The notes under the pieces: generated by a model
What the model was told of the DNA's origin: nothing
Database searches by the model: none
What the model saw: only the letters and a program-made list of their open reading frames with translations
Shown: piece after piece, positions 24,334 through 32,134 of the stretch
How the letters are laid out: each line of letters starts with the position of its first letter
Position numbering within the stretch: position 1 is the first letter of the stretch
DNA from: Anaerotignum_A sp963633805
Lineage (GTDB): Bacteria > Bacillota > Clostridia > Lachnospirales > Anaerotignaceae
Assembly: GCA_963633805.1 (NCBI GenBank)
Contig: CAVGZD010000001.1
Span: 78,622 to 142,621 of the forward strand
Length of the DNA: 64,000 nt
Direction of reading: 5' to 3'
Translations under genes and position numbers: made by a program

Positions 24334-26733
24334 ATGGACGTACCTATGTCTTGGATGAAGGAATATGCGCCCGTTACGGCGGATATTAAGGATTTTATTG
24401 AAGATATTACGCTGACAGGCTCGAAGGTTGAGGGATATACCACCGTTGCGGGGGAGATCAAGAACGTCGTGACGGGCTGCATCAAGGCGATCGAGAAGCA
24501 TCCGCATGCGGATAAGCTGGTGGTCTGCACGATCGATGCGGGTCAGGGCAAGGATTTGACGATCGTTACCGGTGCACCCAATGTGCGGGTAGGGGACTAT
24601 GTGCCCGTTGCACTGGACGGTGCAGTGATCGCAGGCGGCAAGGAGATCCACACCGGCGATCTGCGCGGCGTTACCTCCGAGGGCATGCTCTGCTCCATCG
24701 AGGAATTGGGCTGTGACAGACATGATTTCCCCGAAGCGCCCGAATACGGCATTTATATTTTCTCTGCGCCCGTGGAGTTGGGCAAGGATATCGTAGAGGT
24801 GCTGGATCTGCGCGATGAGGTCGTGGAATATGAGATCACATCCAACAGACCCGACTGCTTCTCCGTTTTGGGTATCGCAAGAGAAGCGGCGGCAACCTAT
24901 GACATCCCCTTCCGTTATCCCGAGATCGCGGTGAAGGAGGAAGCGGCAGGTAAAGCCGAGGATTACGTAAAGGTTACGATCGAAAATGCCACGCTTTGCC
25001 CCAGATATGCGGCAAGGGTCATCAAGGATGTCAAAATCGAGCCTTCGCCCCGCTGGATGCGCAAAAGACTGCGTACGGCGGGCGTGCGTCCCATCAATAA
25101 TATTGTTGATATTACAAACTATGTGATGCTGGAAATGGGGCAGCCGATGCATGCCTTCTCTATCGAGACCATCAAGGACAGCCACATCATCGTCAGAAAT
25201 GCGCATGAGGGCGAGACGATCACGACGCTGGATGGACAGCTTCGTCAGCTGGATCCGTCCATGCTGGTGATTGCCGACCCCGAAAAGGCGGTTGCGATTG
25301 CTGGCGTAATGGGCGGCGAAAATTCCATGATCGTAGAGGGTTCTCAGGCGGTTTTGTTTGAATCCGCAAATTTTGACGGTCCCAATGTGCGTATCACAGC
25401 GAAGAAGGTCGGTCTGCGCACGGATGCGTCCAGTAAATTTGAAAAGGGGCTCGACCCCAATCTGGCACTGGAGGCGGTCAATCGCGCGGCGCAGCTGGTG
25501 GAGCTTTTGGGTGCGGGCAAGGTTGTTTCCGGCGTTGTGGATGAATATCCCAACAAAAGAACGCCTTGGGAGTTGACATACGATCCCGCTTGGATCAACA
25601 AATTCATCGGCATCCATATTTCCGAGGAGGAAATGCAGAGAATTTTTGAAAAGATCGAGCTGAAGGTCGATCCTGCGCGCCATGTGGTGATGGTTCCGAC
25701 ATTCCGTCCCGACTTGGAATCGCAGGCGGATCTGGCAGAGGAAATCGCGCGTTTCTACGGTTACAACAAAATTGAAGCAACGCTGGCGAGCGGTACGCCC
25801 ACGGTCGGCAAAAAGACCTATGAGCAGAATATCACGGCGTTGGTGAAGGATACGGCGATCGCGGACGGTCTTTGCGAAGCGATGACCTACAGCTTCGAAA
25901 GCCCGAAGGTATTCGATAAGCTGCTGATCCCCGCGGACAGCAAGCTGCGCGAAGCCATCACGATCTCCAACCCCTTGGGCGAGGATTTCTCCATCATGAG
26001 AACGGTTTCCTTCAACGGCATCCTAAATTCTCTGGCGACCAATTACAACAGAAGAAACGAAAGTGCGGGCTTATTCGAGATTGCGAAGGTATATATCCCG
26101 AAGGCACTGCCCTTGGTGGAGCTGCCGCATGAAATCCCCACGCTGACCATCGGCATGTACGGCAATATGGATTTCTATGACCTGAAGGGTATCATTGAGC
26201 ATCTGACGCATGTTCTGGGTATGGGCGATATTGTGGAATATGTGACCGAAAAGACACTGCCTTGGATGCACCCCGGCAGAACGGCTTCCGTTCTGGCGAA
26301 GGGCGAGAGCATCGGCTATCTGGGTGAGCTGCATCCTACGGTTGCAAAAAATTACGGCATCGGCACGAAGGCATATCTTGCCGTGCTGGATATGGAAAAG
26401 CTGGCGGCAAATGCAAACCGCGATGTGATCTACCGTGCATTGCCGAAATTCCCTGCGATCACGAGAGATATCGCTATGCTGGTGGACGAGGACGTTACCG
26501 TTAAGGAAATTGCGGACTGCATCAAGAAAAACGGCGGCGCATATCTGGAGGAGGCTAAGCTCTTCGACGTATATCAGGGCGCACAGGTCGGCGCAGGCAA
26601 GAAATCCGTGGCATACTCCATTACCTTCCGCAGCGCAGACAAAACGCTGTCGGATGCGGATATTGCGGATGCGATGGATGCGATCTTGGGCGCGCTGTCC
26701 AAGGAGCTGGGCGCACAGCTGAGAGATAAATAA
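24334..26733 (+). CDS. pheT: Phenylalanyl-tRNA synthetase beta subunit
   Basis: Editing and tRNA-binding subunit of PheRS. Begins at ATG 24334 (AAAGGAGAG upstream): MDVPMSWMKEYAP. Domains in order are the EMAP-like tRNA-binding OB fold (residues about 40-150, CIKAIEKHPHADKLVVC), B3/B4 editing domain (about 210-385), B5, the catalytic-like core, and the C-terminal anticodon-binding ferredoxin fold (FPAITRDIAMLVDEDVTVKE to the end). Length is 799 residues, typical. It is separated from pheS by about 206 bases, where most Firmicutes have almost none. Confidence 0.97.
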   Translation: MDVPMSWMKEYAPVTADIKDFIEDITLTGSKVEGYTTVAGEIKNVVTGCIKAIEKHPHADKLVVCTIDAGQGKDLTIVTGAPNVRVGDYVPVALDGAVIAGGKEIHTGDLRGVTSEGMLCSIEELGCDRHDFPEAPEYGIYIFSAPVELGKDIVEVLDLRDEVVEYEITSNRPDCFSVLGIAREAAATYDIPFRYPEIAVKEEAAGKAEDYVKVTIENATLCPRYAARVIKDVKIEPSPRWMRKRLRTAGVRPINNIVDITNYVMLEMGQPMHAFSIETIKDSHIIVRNAHEGETITTLDGQLRQLDPSMLVIADPEKAVAIAGVMGGENSMIVEGSQAVLFESANFDGPNVRITAKKVGLRTDASSKFEKGLDPNLALEAVNRAAQLVELLGAGKVVSGVVDEYPNKRTPWELTYDPAWINKFIGIHISEEEMQRIFEKIELKVDPARHVVMVPTFRPDLESQADLAEEIARFYGYNKIEATLASGTPTVGKKTYEQNITALVKDTAIADGLCEAMTYSFESPKVFDKLLIPADSKLREAITISNPLGEDFSIMRTVSFNGILNSLATNYNRRNESAGLFEIAKVYIPKALPLVELPHEIPTLTIGMYGNMDFYDLKGIIEHLTHVLGMGDIVEYVTEKTLPWMHPGRTASVLAKGESIGYLGELHPTVAKNYGIGTKAYLAVLDMEKLAANANRDVIYRALPKFPAITRDIAMLVDEDVTVKEIADCIKKNGGAYLEEAKLFDVYQGAQVGAGKKSVAYSITFRSADKTLSDADIADAMDAILGALSKELGAQLRDK

Positions 26734-26751
26734 AAATCCGTTTGGCGAAAT

Positions 26752-26955
26752 AAAAAAAGGTAAAATTCTAAGCAGGCTCCGCTTAAGGAACCATTGTGTT
26801 TGCATTTGTTGATCTCTTAAGCGGAACTGCGAGCGACGATCCAAATAAGAAAACAAATATTTTTCAAGGGAAATGCCGTAAGCCATTGCAAAACAAGGCT
26901 TTACGGCATTTCAATGTTTTCTTGTTTGGACGCGCCTTAGAATTTTACCCTTTTT
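26752..26955. repeat. MITE-like element: nested inverted repeats of about 204 bp
   Basis: Outer inverted repeats of about 20 bp (core GGTAAAATTCTAAG / CTTAGAATTTTACC, one mismatch) sit at 26752-26772 and 26936-26955. Inside are CCGCTTAAG / CTTAAGCGG (26779-26787, 26816-26824), a 15-bp pair CCAAATAAGAAAACA / TGTTTTCTTGTTTGG (26841-26855, 26915-26929; one mismatch), and within that GAAATGCCGTAA...TTACGGCATTTC (26870-26884, 26897-26912). No protein frame. It fills the gap between convergent pheT and the LysR gene; its A/T-flanked arms could also end transcription in both directions. Confidence 0.75.
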
Positions 26956-26956
26956 C

Positions 26957-27825
26957 TTATCCGTCCTCCAGCATTTTTTTCAGAAATGCCTCCGCTGCCT
27001 TGGAAAACATTGCGTAGCGTTTCCAGATCAGCGCGTAGTGGATTTCCAGCGGCGGCTCAAGCGGTCGAAAGCAGACGCTTTGCTCCAGCACGGAGGGCAG
27101 AAGATCCTCCGTCGTCAGATAATAGCCCAGACCGCTTTTGACGAAGCGTTCCGGTGAGCCGCTGATGACATTATAGGTGGCGGCGATATCTAGCTTGCCG
27201 ATGTCCGTTTTCGCCCAATGGGAGATCAGATGCTGCAAGGCGGTTCTGCGATGAAAGACCAGCGGCATTGCGGACAGGTCGGCTCTCCGCACACTGTTTT
27301 TCTCTGCAAGTGTGCAGTCTGTGGGCATCAGCACGCCCCAACGGGAGGAATCCGGCAGGGAAAGATATTCAATTTCGCGCTGTCGATCGGCTCTAGCACG
27401 ATGGCAAAGTCCAAGCTGCCATGCTCTAAGCGTTCCAATACGTCGATTGCATCGCTGCCATAGAATTGAAAGCGGATATCGGGCTGCTCGCTGCGGATGG
27501 CGGCAGCGGCATGGAGTATGGTGGTAGTTGCCGTGCCGCCGATGGCGACCTCGCCGACGATACTTGCAGCATCTGCGCACAGCTCCCGTTCCGTCCGTTC
27601 CATCAGCGTGACGATCTCCTCCGCGCACTTGCGCAGCAAAACGCCGTCCTCTGTCAGCGTGACCTTCCGCTTGCCGCGGATCAGAAGCTGCTTCCCAAGC
27701 TCCTGCTCCAGCTCCATCAGCTGCGTGGAGAGGGAAGGCTGGGAAATATGCAGGCTTTCCGCGGCTCTTGTGATATTTTCCTCTCTTGCGACCGCAAGAA
27801 AATAGCGAAGCAGTCGAATTTCCAT
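26957..27825 (-). pseudogene. LysR-family regulator, frameshifted
   Basis: N-terminal winged helix is intact: MEIRLLRYFLAVAREENITR then AAESLHISQPSLSTQLMELE, typical LysR. The substrate-binding domain starts (VGEVAIGGTATTTILH) but the frame is lost near 27369-27374: reading PIDSAKLNIFP runs to a stop at 27328, whereas shifting by one base after SAK gives EYLSLPDSSRWGVLMPTDCT and continues to the stop at 26957. One missing base in the TTCAATTT stretch explains it. The combined length is about 290 residues, normal for LysR. It is divergent from the MATE gene, its probable target. Mutation or sequence error. Confidence 0.85.
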
Positions 27826-27842
27826 TTTTTCACCTCAAGGTC

Positions 27843-27871
27843 AGTATAGCCGTCGCTATCATTCCTGTCAA
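27843..27871 (-). promoter_or_regulatory. Promoter of the LysR gene
   Basis: On the minus strand TTGACA (27871-27866) and TATACT (27848-27843) are spaced by exactly 17 bases, starting a short leader before ATG 27825. An AGGTG site lies in that leader. Confidence 0.75.
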
Positions 27872-27898
27872 CTATGGTAATTCATTCTGCATGGGTAT

Positions 27899-27927
27899 TT
27901 GATATTGCTTTAGGGAGGTTTTATACT
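27899..27927 (+). promoter_or_regulatory. Promoter of the MATE gene
   Basis: TTGATA at 27899-27904 and TATACT at 27922-27927, 17-base spacing. The 28 bases between the two divergent -35 boxes (around 27872-27898) would be the place for a LysR-binding site; I see no clear palindrome there beyond AT-rich sequence. Confidence 0.7.
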
Positions 27928-27978
27928 GTCCGAGAGGAAGATGAAAAAAGTTGAAAAAATGGAGAAGGAAGAAGTAAA

Positions 27979-29364
27979 ATGGAAATGACAAGAAGAAAAC
28001 GGCAGCTTGATATGTTACATGGCCCGATTTGGAACAAGCTGCCTCAATTTGCGCTCCCCGTTGCGGCGACGGCAATCTTGGAGCAGCTTTTCAATGCATC
28101 GGATATCGCCATTGTCGGCAATTTTACGGGCGCGGGCAAAACCATCGCTGTTGCGGCGGTCGGGGCGAATAGCTCGATTATTGCGCTGATCGTCAATCTC
28201 TTTGTCGGCGTCGCGCTGGGGGCAAATGTCGTCATTGCGAACGCCATCGGGCGGGAGGATCAGGAGGGTGTGCAAAAGGCGGTGCATACCGCCATCGTGC
28301 TGGGTTTTTTCGGCGGCATTCTGGTGACTATACTGGGGGAGCTTGTGGCAGGACCGCTACTGCGCTCGCTGCATGTGCCGGATGATGTATTCCCACAGGC
28401 TTTGCTCTATCTGCGGATCTATCTGCTGGGCATGCCCGTGATTTTGCTCTATAATTTCGAGGCTGCCATTTTTCGCAGCATCGGGGATACGAAAATTCCG
28501 CTGATCGCGCTGGCGATCTCTGGTGTGCTGAATGTGCTGCTGAATCTGTTTTTTGTCACCGTGCTGCATATGACGGTAAATGGCGTTGCGATTGCCACGG
28601 TGCTTGCCAATGCGGTCAGCTCTATGCTGCTGCTGCGCCACCTGCTCAATACGCAGGAGCGTATTCGCGTGGAGTGGTGCTTGCTGTGGATCGACAAAAA
28701 GGCATTTCTGCGCATCATCAAAATCGGTCTGCCGGCAGGGATTCAGGGCGCGGTGTTCGCAGTGTCCAATATCGTGATCCAGTCGGCGATCAACAGCCTT
28801 GGCACGGTCGTTATGGCGGCGTCCAGTGCGGCATATAATATCGAAATTTTTGCTTATGATGTGATGAATTCCTTCAGTCAGGCATGCACAACCTTTGTCG
28901 GACAAAACTTTGGCGCGGGGCAGATAAAACGCTGCCGCAAGACGCTTGCGCTTTGTCTTGTGGAGGATTTTATCGCTTCTGTGGCGGCGATTGGGCTGGT
29001 TTTGCTCATCGGTAAGCAGCTGCTGGCGATTTTCAATAACGACCCAGAGGTCGTTGCGATCGGCTATACGCGGCTTGTAATGGTATTTTCCGCATATATT
29101 TTCAGTATGTGCTATGAGGTGATGAGCGGCTATCTGCGCGGCTTCGGCATTTCGCTTGTGCCCGCGATCCTGACGACCGTTGGCGTTTGCGGCATTCGTA
29201 TTACATGGATTCATTTTGTGTTCCCGCAGAGCAGCACCTTCCGGACGATCATGACGGTTTATCCCGTCAGCCTGTCCGCAACGGCAGGGCTGATTCTGAT
29301 TGCGCTTTTGTGCTATCATCCCTCGCGCCGCTTTGCCTATCTGCAAAAGCCGGAGGAAACGTAA
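27979..29364 (+). CDS. MATE-family multidrug/Na+ antiporter
   Basis: Twelve-helix efflux protein of the MATE family, DinF/NorM-like branch. Two MatE halves: first begins at PIWNKLPQFALPVAATAILE with FNASDIAIVGNF, second at IIKIGLPAGIQGAVFAVSNI. C-terminal helices are complete. Length is 461 residues, typical. ATG 27979 follows GAAGGAAG. Divergent from the broken LysR gene, which was probably its regulator; substrate unknown. A terminator follows. Confidence 0.92.
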   Translation: MEMTRRKRQLDMLHGPIWNKLPQFALPVAATAILEQLFNASDIAIVGNFTGAGKTIAVAAVGANSSIIALIVNLFVGVALGANVVIANAIGREDQEGVQKAVHTAIVLGFFGGILVTILGELVAGPLLRSLHVPDDVFPQALLYLRIYLLGMPVILLYNFEAAIFRSIGDTKIPLIALAISGVLNVLLNLFFVTVLHMTVNGVAIATVLANAVSSMLLLRHLLNTQERIRVEWCLLWIDKKAFLRIIKIGLPAGIQGAVFAVSNIVIQSAINSLGTVVMAASSAAYNIEIFAYDVMNSFSQACTTFVGQNFGAGQIKRCRKTLALCLVEDFIASVAAIGLVLLIGKQLLAIFNNDPEVVAIGYTRLVMVFSAYIFSMCYEVMSGYLRGFGISLVPAILTTVGVCGIRITWIHFVFPQSSTFRTIMTVYPVSLSATAGLILIALLCYHPSRRFAYLQKPEET

Positions 29365-29378
29365 TTTCATGGAAGAAG

Positions 29379-29413
29379 GGCTGTCGCGGCTATTTGCCGG
29401 GCAGCCTTTTTTT
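29379..29413 (+). terminator. Rho-independent terminator after the MATE gene
   Basis: GGCTG...CAGCC with an inner GCGGC/GCCG stem and a loop TATTT, followed by seven Ts. Confidence 0.85.
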
Positions 29414-29434
29414 GTAGAAATTTCGAGGGAATAC

Positions 29435-29462
29435 TTGACATCCGCATGAATTCGAGTAGAAT
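29435..29462 (+). promoter_or_regulatory. Promoter of the TetR gene
   Basis: TTGACA at 29435-29440 and TAGAAT at 29457-29462, 16-base spacing. It lies just before the palindromic operator. Confidence 0.7.
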
Positions 29463-29489
29463 ATAACAGTGTGATATAACAATGTTATA
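29462..29489. promoter_or_regulatory. Probable TetR operator
   Basis: A perfect palindrome TATAACAATGTTATA (7-bp arms, one central base) lies at 29475-29489, and an extra direct half-site TATAACA lies at 29462-29468. The sites cover the predicted start point between the -10 and the TetR ribosome site, the standard place for an autorepressor. Confidence 0.65.
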
Positions 29490-29499
29490 AGAGGTGGCT

Positions 29500-30117
29500 A
29501 TGGGAGAGACGGAGAAAAATACACATGAGCTCATATTGGATGCAGCCAAGGCGGAATTTCTGGAAAAGGGCTTTCAGAATGCGTCCCTGCGCAGCATCGT
29601 CAAGGCGGCAGGAGTGACGACAGGTGCGCTCTACGGCTATTATGGCAGCAAGGAGGCGCTTTTTGATGCCTTGGTGCAGGAATGCTATGAGCATTTTATG
29701 TCTACCTATCAGGCTGCGCTGGATACCTTTGCGCAGCTGCCTCCGGAGGAACAGCCGGAGCATATGGGCGAGATCAGCAGCGCTTGCATGCGGGATTTGC
29801 TGCACTATATGTACGCGCATCGGGACGCATTTCATCTATTGCTGCTGCATTCGGCGGGCACACGCTATGCGGCTATGGTTGATGAAATCGTTGCGCTGGA
29901 GGTTACGGCAACGCATCGTTATTATGCTGTGCTGGCGCGATTGGGGCTGGCTGCGCCGCAGATCGACAGCCGCTTGGAGCATATCCTGGTGACGGGGCTG
30001 ATGAATGCCTATTTTGAAATGATCATCCATGATATGCCGCAGGAGGATGCGCAGCTTTATCTGCGGGAGCTACACGAGTTTTATACGGCGGGCTGGACGA
30101 AAATTATGGGGCAGTGA
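29500..30117 (+). CDS. TetR/AcrR-family transcriptional regulator
   Basis: N-terminal TetR helix-turn-helix (residues 8-55): ELILDAAKAEFLEKGFQNAS, LRSIVKAAGVTTGALYGYYG, SKEALFDALV. The C-terminal ligand domain is unassigned. Length is 205 residues from ATG 29500 (AAGAGGTGG just upstream; a GTG two codons earlier is possible). It precedes, and likely controls, the heterodimeric ABC transporter downstream, and probably itself through the TATAACA palindrome. Confidence 0.9.
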   Translation: MGETEKNTHELILDAAKAEFLEKGFQNASLRSIVKAAGVTTGALYGYYGSKEALFDALVQECYEHFMSTYQAALDTFAQLPPEEQPEHMGEISSACMRDLLHYMYAHRDAFHLLLLHSAGTRYAAMVDEIVALEVTATHRYYAVLARLGLAAPQIDSRLEHILVTGLMNAYFEMIIHDMPQEDAQLYLRELHEFYTAGWTKIMGQ

Positions 30118-30140
30118 CGCTCCATATTTTTGGAGGCACA

Positions 30141-30192
30141 GTTAGTTTTATCTAACTGATTCTGCTCCGCATGATGGTTAGCGAAAGCTAAC
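30141..30192. promoter_or_regulatory. Two GTTAG-N6-CTAAC inverted repeats upstream of the ABC transporter
   Basis: Two copies of the same perfect inverted repeat, GTTAG-N6-CTAAC, at 30141-30156 and 30177-30192, with 36 bases between centres. The first extends to CAGTTAG/CTAACTG. They lie in the 240-base gap between the TetR gene and the transporter and do not match the TetR palindrome. The half-site TTAG/CTAA recalls DtxR/IdeR iron boxes but the spacing differs. The rest of the gap shows only the ribosome site. Confidence 0.55.
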
Positions 30193-30358
30193 AAATGTGC
30201 GCTGCATCGAAAAGTATTGCACGATCGTTGAATTTTTTTGTAGGCATTGCGCAGGCTTTCCTTTTCGGCGCATCTACTCCAAAATCTCCCCAAGCAGCCC
30301 TTGTGGGATACAGCACCTCAAAGCATTCATACACCAAAGCAAAAAAGGAGGGATTCTC

Positions 30359-32131
30359 TTGAAAAAGCAATCAAATTTTGCGCGTCTGATGGATTATGCC
30401 GGCAGCCATCGGACGCTGACCTATCTTTCGTGGATTTTTTCCGCCGTCAGCGCGTTTCTGGCGCTTGTACCGTTCTGGTATATCTGGCGGATATTAGAGG
30501 AGGTCATTGCGGTCGTGCCGCAATACGAAAGGGCGGTGCATATCACGCATTATGGCTGGATGGCGGTGCTTTTTGCCGTCGTTTCCGTGCTGATCTACAT
30601 TACGGGGCTGATGTGTTCGCATCTGTCAGCCTTCCGCGTAGCAACAAACCTGCGGCTGGCTATGATGAAGCATATCGCCACACTGCCGCTGGGGACGATC
30701 GAACAATTCGGCAGCGGCAAGCTGCGCCGCACGATCTCAGAAACCGCAGGGGCAACGGAAACCTATCTCGCGCATCGGCTGCCGGACAAGGCAAAGGCGA
30801 TGGCGACCATCGTTGGGCTGCTTGCGCTGCTTCTGGCATTCGATTGGCGGCTGGGGCTTTTGAGCCTTGTCCCCGTTGCGCTGGGCTTTGCCGCCATGAC
30901 GCGCATGACGGGAAAGGGCTTGCAGGAAAAAATGACGCAGTATCAGAATGCGCTGGCGGATATGTCCAATGAAGCGGTGGAATATGTGCGCGGCATCCCT
31001 GTTGTAAAAACCTTCGGGCAGACGGTGTTTTCCTTCAAAAAATTCAAGGCGACCATTGATAATTACGAGCGCTGGACGATCGCCTACACGAAGGAAATGC
31101 GCGGACCGATGTGCCTGTATACATTGGCGGTCAACAGCGTGTTCGTGTTCCTGATTCTTGGCGGCTTTTGGTTTTCGAAGGGGACGATCGAGCCAAAGCT
31201 GCTGCTGAATCTACTGTTTTACATCATTCTTACGCCTGTCATTTCGCTGACGCTGAGCAAGCTGATGTTTATGAGCGAAAACGGCATGATTGTGCAGGAT
31301 GCGCTTGCCCGGATCGACAACGTGCTGGACGCACCATCGCTTAGCCGGAGCGAAAAGCCGCGGCATCCCGAGGATAACGCGGTCAAGCTGGAGCATGTGA
31401 CCTTCAGCTATGATGGGGAGAAAAATGCCTTGGAGGATGTTTCTCTTGCCATCGGCGCAGGGCGGATGGTGGCGTTCGTCGGTCCTTCGGGCGGCGGGAA
31501 ATCGACGCTGGCAAGTCTGATCGCACGGTTTTTCGATCCGCAGGAGGGCAGCATTTCCATCGGCGGCGTGGATGTCAAGCAGATCGACAAAAAGGAACTG
31601 ATGGACACAGTATCCTTTGTTTTCCAGAATAGCCATCTGATTAAGGGCAGTATTTTGGATAACGTGCGCATGGGCAAGCCGAATGCCACGGAGGTGGAGG
31701 TTCTTGCCGCGCTCAAGGCGGCGCAGTGCATGGATATCATCGAAAAATTCCCGCAGGGCGTACATACCGTCATCGGCTCGCAGGGGATCTATCTCTCAGG
31801 CGGCGAGATGCAGCGCCTTGCCATTGCCCGCGCCATGCTGAAAAATGCGCCGATATTGATTTTGGATGAAGCCACCGCCTTTGCTGACCCAGATAACGAA
31901 ACGAAGGTGCAGGCGGCATTTAACGAGCTGGCGAAGGGGCGTACGGTCATTCTGATCGCGCACCGTCTTTCCACCGTTGTCCATGCGGATCGCATTTTCG
32001 TTTTGCGGGAAGGGCGCATCGCGGAGAGCGGCACATTTGAAGAGCTGTCCGCGCAAAACGGTAGCCTGTTCGGCGAGATGTGGCGCGAATATCAGCAGTC
32101 TGTTCAATGGAAAGTGGCAAAGGAGGCGTGA
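30359..32131 (+). CDS. ABC transporter, fused permease/ATPase, YbtP/Irt-like subunit 1
   Basis: Half of a heterodimeric ABC exporter-fold transporter. Six-helix membrane domain (residues about 15-310) then ATPase: Walker A GPSGGGKSTLASL, signature LSGGEMQRLAIARA, Walker B ILILDEATAFAD and switch AHRLSTV. The DEATAFADPDNE D-loop is the form seen in the siderophore-importing YbtP/Q and IrtA/B group (family knowledge), so iron-chelate uptake is possible. The start is TTG 30359, 5-6 bases after AAGGAGGG; this gives 590 residues, the family size, against an upstream extension of 54 unlike residues. Confidence 0.88.
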   Translation: MKKQSNFARLMDYAGSHRTLTYLSWIFSAVSAFLALVPFWYIWRILEEVIAVVPQYERAVHITHYGWMAVLFAVVSVLIYITGLMCSHLSAFRVATNLRLAMMKHIATLPLGTIEQFGSGKLRRTISETAGATETYLAHRLPDKAKAMATIVGLLALLLAFDWRLGLLSLVPVALGFAAMTRMTGKGLQEKMTQYQNALADMSNEAVEYVRGIPVVKTFGQTVFSFKKFKATIDNYERWTIAYTKEMRGPMCLYTLAVNSVFVFLILGGFWFSKGTIEPKLLLNLLFYIILTPVISLTLSKLMFMSENGMIVQDALARIDNVLDAPSLSRSEKPRHPEDNAVKLEHVTFSYDGEKNALEDVSLAIGAGRMVAFVGPSGGGKSTLASLIARFFDPQEGSISIGGVDVKQIDKKELMDTVSFVFQNSHLIKGSILDNVRMGKPNATEVEVLAALKAAQCMDIIEKFPQGVHTVIGSQGIYLSGGEMQRLAIARAMLKNAPILILDEATAFADPDNETKVQAAFNELAKGRTVILIAHRLSTVVHADRIFVLREGRIAESGTFEELSAQNGSLFGEMWREYQQSVQWKVAKEA

Positions 32132-32134
32132 AAA

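Noticed and set aside
30118..30358. Fur or classic DtxR box before the ABC transporter
   Set aside because: The spacing of TTAG/CTAA halves does not match the 19-bp DtxR/IdeR box and no GATAATGATAATC-type Fur site is seen; kept only as an unassigned operator.
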